A stretch of DNA of 64,000 bases from Bacteroidota bacterium (GTDB taxonomy: Bacteria > Bacteroidota > Bacteroidia > Chitinophagales > Chitinophagaceae): contig JAFEAJ010000022.1 of the NCBI GenBank assembly GCA_018266455.1, forward strand, positions 124,001 through 188,000, in the 5' to 3' direction. Below, piece after piece: positions 62,546-64,000 of the stretch. A program made the translations under genes and the position numbers. The notes beneath the pieces are model-generated. The model was not told where the DNA came from and did no database searches. It saw only the letters and a program-made list of their open reading frames with translations. Each line of letters starts with the position of its first letter. The first letter of the stretch is position 1.

Positions 62546-62618
62546 GCGGCAGTAGCTCAGTTGGTAGAGCATCAGCTTCCCAAGCTGAGGGTCGAGAGTT
62601 CGAGCCTCTTTTGCCGCT
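62546..62618 (+). tRNA. tRNA-Gly(CCC)
   Basis: The 73-base cloverleaf has acceptor GCGGCAG/TTGCCGC, D-arm GCTC...GAGC, anticodon stem TCAGC/GCTGA with loop TTCCCAA (anticodon CCC, reading GGG), and T-arm GAGAG-TTCGAGC-CTCTT. CCA is not encoded. A terminator follows immediately. Confidence 0.95.
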
Positions 62619-62619
62619 C

Positions 62620-62652
62620 AAAAGCTCATCAGCAACTGGTGAGCTTTTTTAT
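62620..62652 (+). terminator. Terminator of the tRNA-Gly gene
   Basis: AAAGCTCATC and GGTGAGCTTT pair over 10 positions with one mismatch around a 7-base loop, followed by TTTATTT. The hairpin begins 2 bases after the tRNA and overlaps the stop codon of the hydrolase on the other strand. Confidence 0.8.
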
Positions 62653-63464
62653 TTCCTTTCATTGAACGGCTTTGAAAAGAACGCATCAACTTGTGTATTA
62701 AATTCATCTTTGTGCTCGGTTAAAGTGCCATGGCCCGAGTTGGGAACAATCCACAAATATGATTTCGGGATGTGTTGCGCAATAAGCACCGTATGCTCTA
62801 CCCGTATCAGGTCATGATCGCCGCCAACGATTAATGCAGGGCATTGTATAGCGCCCAACTGCTGCAAAGAAATATTTGGTTGCAGCCAGTCGAGCAGGAA
62901 CAATTTCCAGTCGTTTTTTTGTTCGGCAGTAAAATGTCCCGTATGAGTCGTATCAAACGTATTTTTATCGTCCCTCCAAACTGATGGCTTTATAGCCGTA
63001 GAGTCAGGCCAGATGTTAGCCCCCGACGAAACCAACTTTTTTACTTTGGCAGGGTGCCTCATTGCGAGCAACAAGGCATTAATGCCGCCATCGCTCCACC
63101 CAAGCACATATGCAGAATCAATATGAAGGGCATCGAGCAATGCCGCTTCATCATCAGCCATCATTTCAAAACTAAGCGAATCTCCAGGGTCAATTGTTTT
63201 TCCCTGCGACCGGCTGTCTAATACAATTACCCTATATTTTTTTGCAAAGAAAGGAATATTGCTTTCAAATGATTTAATCGAGCCCCCATTGCCATGGATC
63301 ATTAACAGGGGCTTTCCTTTGCCATACACTTCATAATACATTTTAATGCCCCGTAGAGAAAGGTGATGCCCAGTGGCTTTATTGTTTCCATAATCCGTTT
63401 TTTCTTGCGCGCCTGATGAAAAAGAGGAAAAACAAAAAAACAACACCCCAAAAAATAATTTCAT
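62649..63464 (-). CDS. Exported alpha/beta hydrolase
   Basis: The 271-residue protein has a signal peptide (MKLFFGVLFFCFSSFSSGAQ). The alpha/beta hydrolase fold includes LLMIHGNGGSIKSF (oxyanion hole), the nucleophile elbow VLGWSDGGINALL (Ser, about 133), an acid in LIVGGDHDLI and the catalytic His in NSGHGTLTE. The class is close to lipase or haloperoxidase-like proteins; the substrate is unknown. It is not in an evident operon; the alcohol dehydrogenase gene lies 41 bases upstream. Confidence 0.9.
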   Translation of the reverse strand: MKLFFGVLFFCFSSFSSGAQEKTDYGNNKATGHHLSLRGIKMYYEVYGKGKPLLMIHGNGGSIKSFESNIPFFAKKYRVIVLDSRSQGKTIDPGDSLSFEMMADDEAALLDALHIDSAYVLGWSDGGINALLLAMRHPAKVKKLVSSGANIWPDSTAIKPSVWRDDKNTFDTTHTGHFTAEQKNDWKLFLLDWLQPNISLQQLGAIQCPALIVGGDHDLIRVEHTVLIAQHIPKSYLWIVPNSGHGTLTEHKDEFNTQVDAFFSKPFNERK

Positions 63465-63505
63465 AACCGAATTTTATAAACTATTAAATAATAAACCATG
63501 CATTC

Positions 63506-64000
63506 TCAATCCATTTCAACCACTGCCTTTATTGCCCCGTTTCCCGGATCAAGCAAATTCTCAAATTTGTCTTTTACTTCATTAAATTTCATTCGGTTCG
63601 TGATATAATCACCAGGATTGATCAGCTTTTTTTCCATGCAATCCATTACATGCATAAAATCCTGCCTGGTTGCATTCCGGCTGCTCATCAGCGTTGCTTC
63701 CCGTTTATGAAATTCAGGATGGCTGAAACCTATCTCTTTTTTCTGCAAACCAACCAGCACATATTTACCGGCATGGGCCATATACCTGAAAGCATTGTTA
63801 ATAGCACTCAGGTTGCCGGTTGCATCAAAAATAACATCGGGCATTGCGCCCTGAGTCACATCCCTCACATATTCTTCAACATCTACTGCTGTTGCATTAG
63901 CCAGGTGATCCATTTTTAATTTTTCTCTGCAAAATTTCAATCTCCTTTCATTCACGTCAGCCATAATCACCTGAGCGCCTGCAACACGGGCCATCTCTGC
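63506..64000 (-). CDS. Zinc-type alcohol dehydrogenase, 3' part (cut by the window)
   Basis: The last about 165 residues of a medium-chain dehydrogenase are present, from AEMARVAGAQVIMADVNERR (NAD-binding strand) through PDVIFDATGNLSAINNAF and YVLVGLQKKEIGFSHPEFHKREATLMSSRNAT to the C-terminus VVEMD. The pattern fits L-gulonate/galactonate or sorbitol-type 5-dehydrogenases. The catalytic zinc part lies beyond the window, so the substrate cannot be checked. Confidence 0.85.
   Translation of the reverse strand, partial: AEMARVAGAQVIMADVNERRLKFCREKLKMDHLANATAVDVEEYVRDVTQGAMPDVIFDATGNLSAINNAFRYMAHAGKYVLVGLQKKEIGFSHPEFHKREATLMSSRNATRQDFMHVMDCMEKKLINPGDYITNRMKFNEVKDKFENLLDPGNGAIKAVVEMD

Noticed and set aside
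1..64000. CRISPR arrays, insertion sequences, integrases, prophage genes
   Set aside because: No regularly spaced repeats, transposase motifs, terminal inverted repeats or phage genes were found on either strand.

Overview
The window looks like a chromosomal segment of a Bacteroidota bacterium, most likely from the Chitinophagaceae (order Chitinophagales). The evidence is the gene content: a SusD remnant, a DUF5683 gene behind parAB, an OmpA protein with thrombospondin type-3 repeats, RlpA and SUMF1-type secreted proteins. Several promoters carry the Bacteroidota -7 motif TAnnTTTG, most start codons lack a clear Shine-Dalgarno sequence, and the DNA is moderately AT-rich. There are about 60 genes, one tRNA-Gly(CCC), five convincing intrinsic terminators and no CRISPR array, rRNA or insertion sequence.

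Layout. 0-21.6 kb is mostly housekeeping: sppA, folK, a deoxynucleoside kinase, an MFS carrier, a metallo-beta-lactamase-fold enzyme, a 2-oxoacid dehydrogenase E2, cinA, a methyltransferase, a GMC oxidoreductase with its small subunit, exbB/exbD, an outer-membrane barrel, a membrane phosphoesterase, an FMN reductase, parA-parB-DUF5683-dapB, an Rrf2 regulator and a PfkB sugar kinase. 21.9-32.8 kb concentrates on D-amino acids and peptidoglycan peptides: a dipeptide epimerase overlapping a DUF1611 protein, a divergent fusion of a beta-lactamase-like serine hydrolase with a D-aminoacylase, OmpA, RlpA, an L,D-transpeptidase, a VanX-type dipeptidase and an amino-acid permease. 33.1-35.6 kb holds a DinB protein and an arsR-arsM-arsC operon with a perfect palindromic operator.

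36-48.4 kb is an accessory carbohydrate region with heavy gene decay. Intact genes are a large FGE-domain protein, a glycerate 2-kinase, a GntP permease, a secreted ADP-ribosylglycohydrolase and a ribokinase. Between them lie truncated or frameshifted remnants of an SGNH-like hydrolase, an MFS carrier, an M20 peptidase, a sugar transporter, a cytochrome c-PQQ dehydrogenase, a phytanoyl-CoA dioxygenase, SusD and a DeoR regulator. Several are joined directly to one another, which points to repeated deletions.

48.5-64 kb returns to core and regulatory genes: amtB, a heavy-metal-binding protein, pyrE, a REC-cNMP-HTH response regulator with a PAS histidine kinase, a tightly overlapping DinB/TANGO2-like/ATP-grasp operon, YceI, YHS-DoxX, a Crp/Fnr regulator, a CCG-domain Fe-S protein, the tRNA, an alpha/beta hydrolase and the 3' part of a zinc alcohol dehydrogenase.

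The best candidate for an under-described system is the 21.9-26.6 kb cluster. It combines an epimerase and a DUF1611 protein (families I recall being linked to N-acyl-D-glutamate catabolism) with a one-chain D-peptidase/D-aminoacylase, inside a wider peptidoglycan-peptide neighbourhood.
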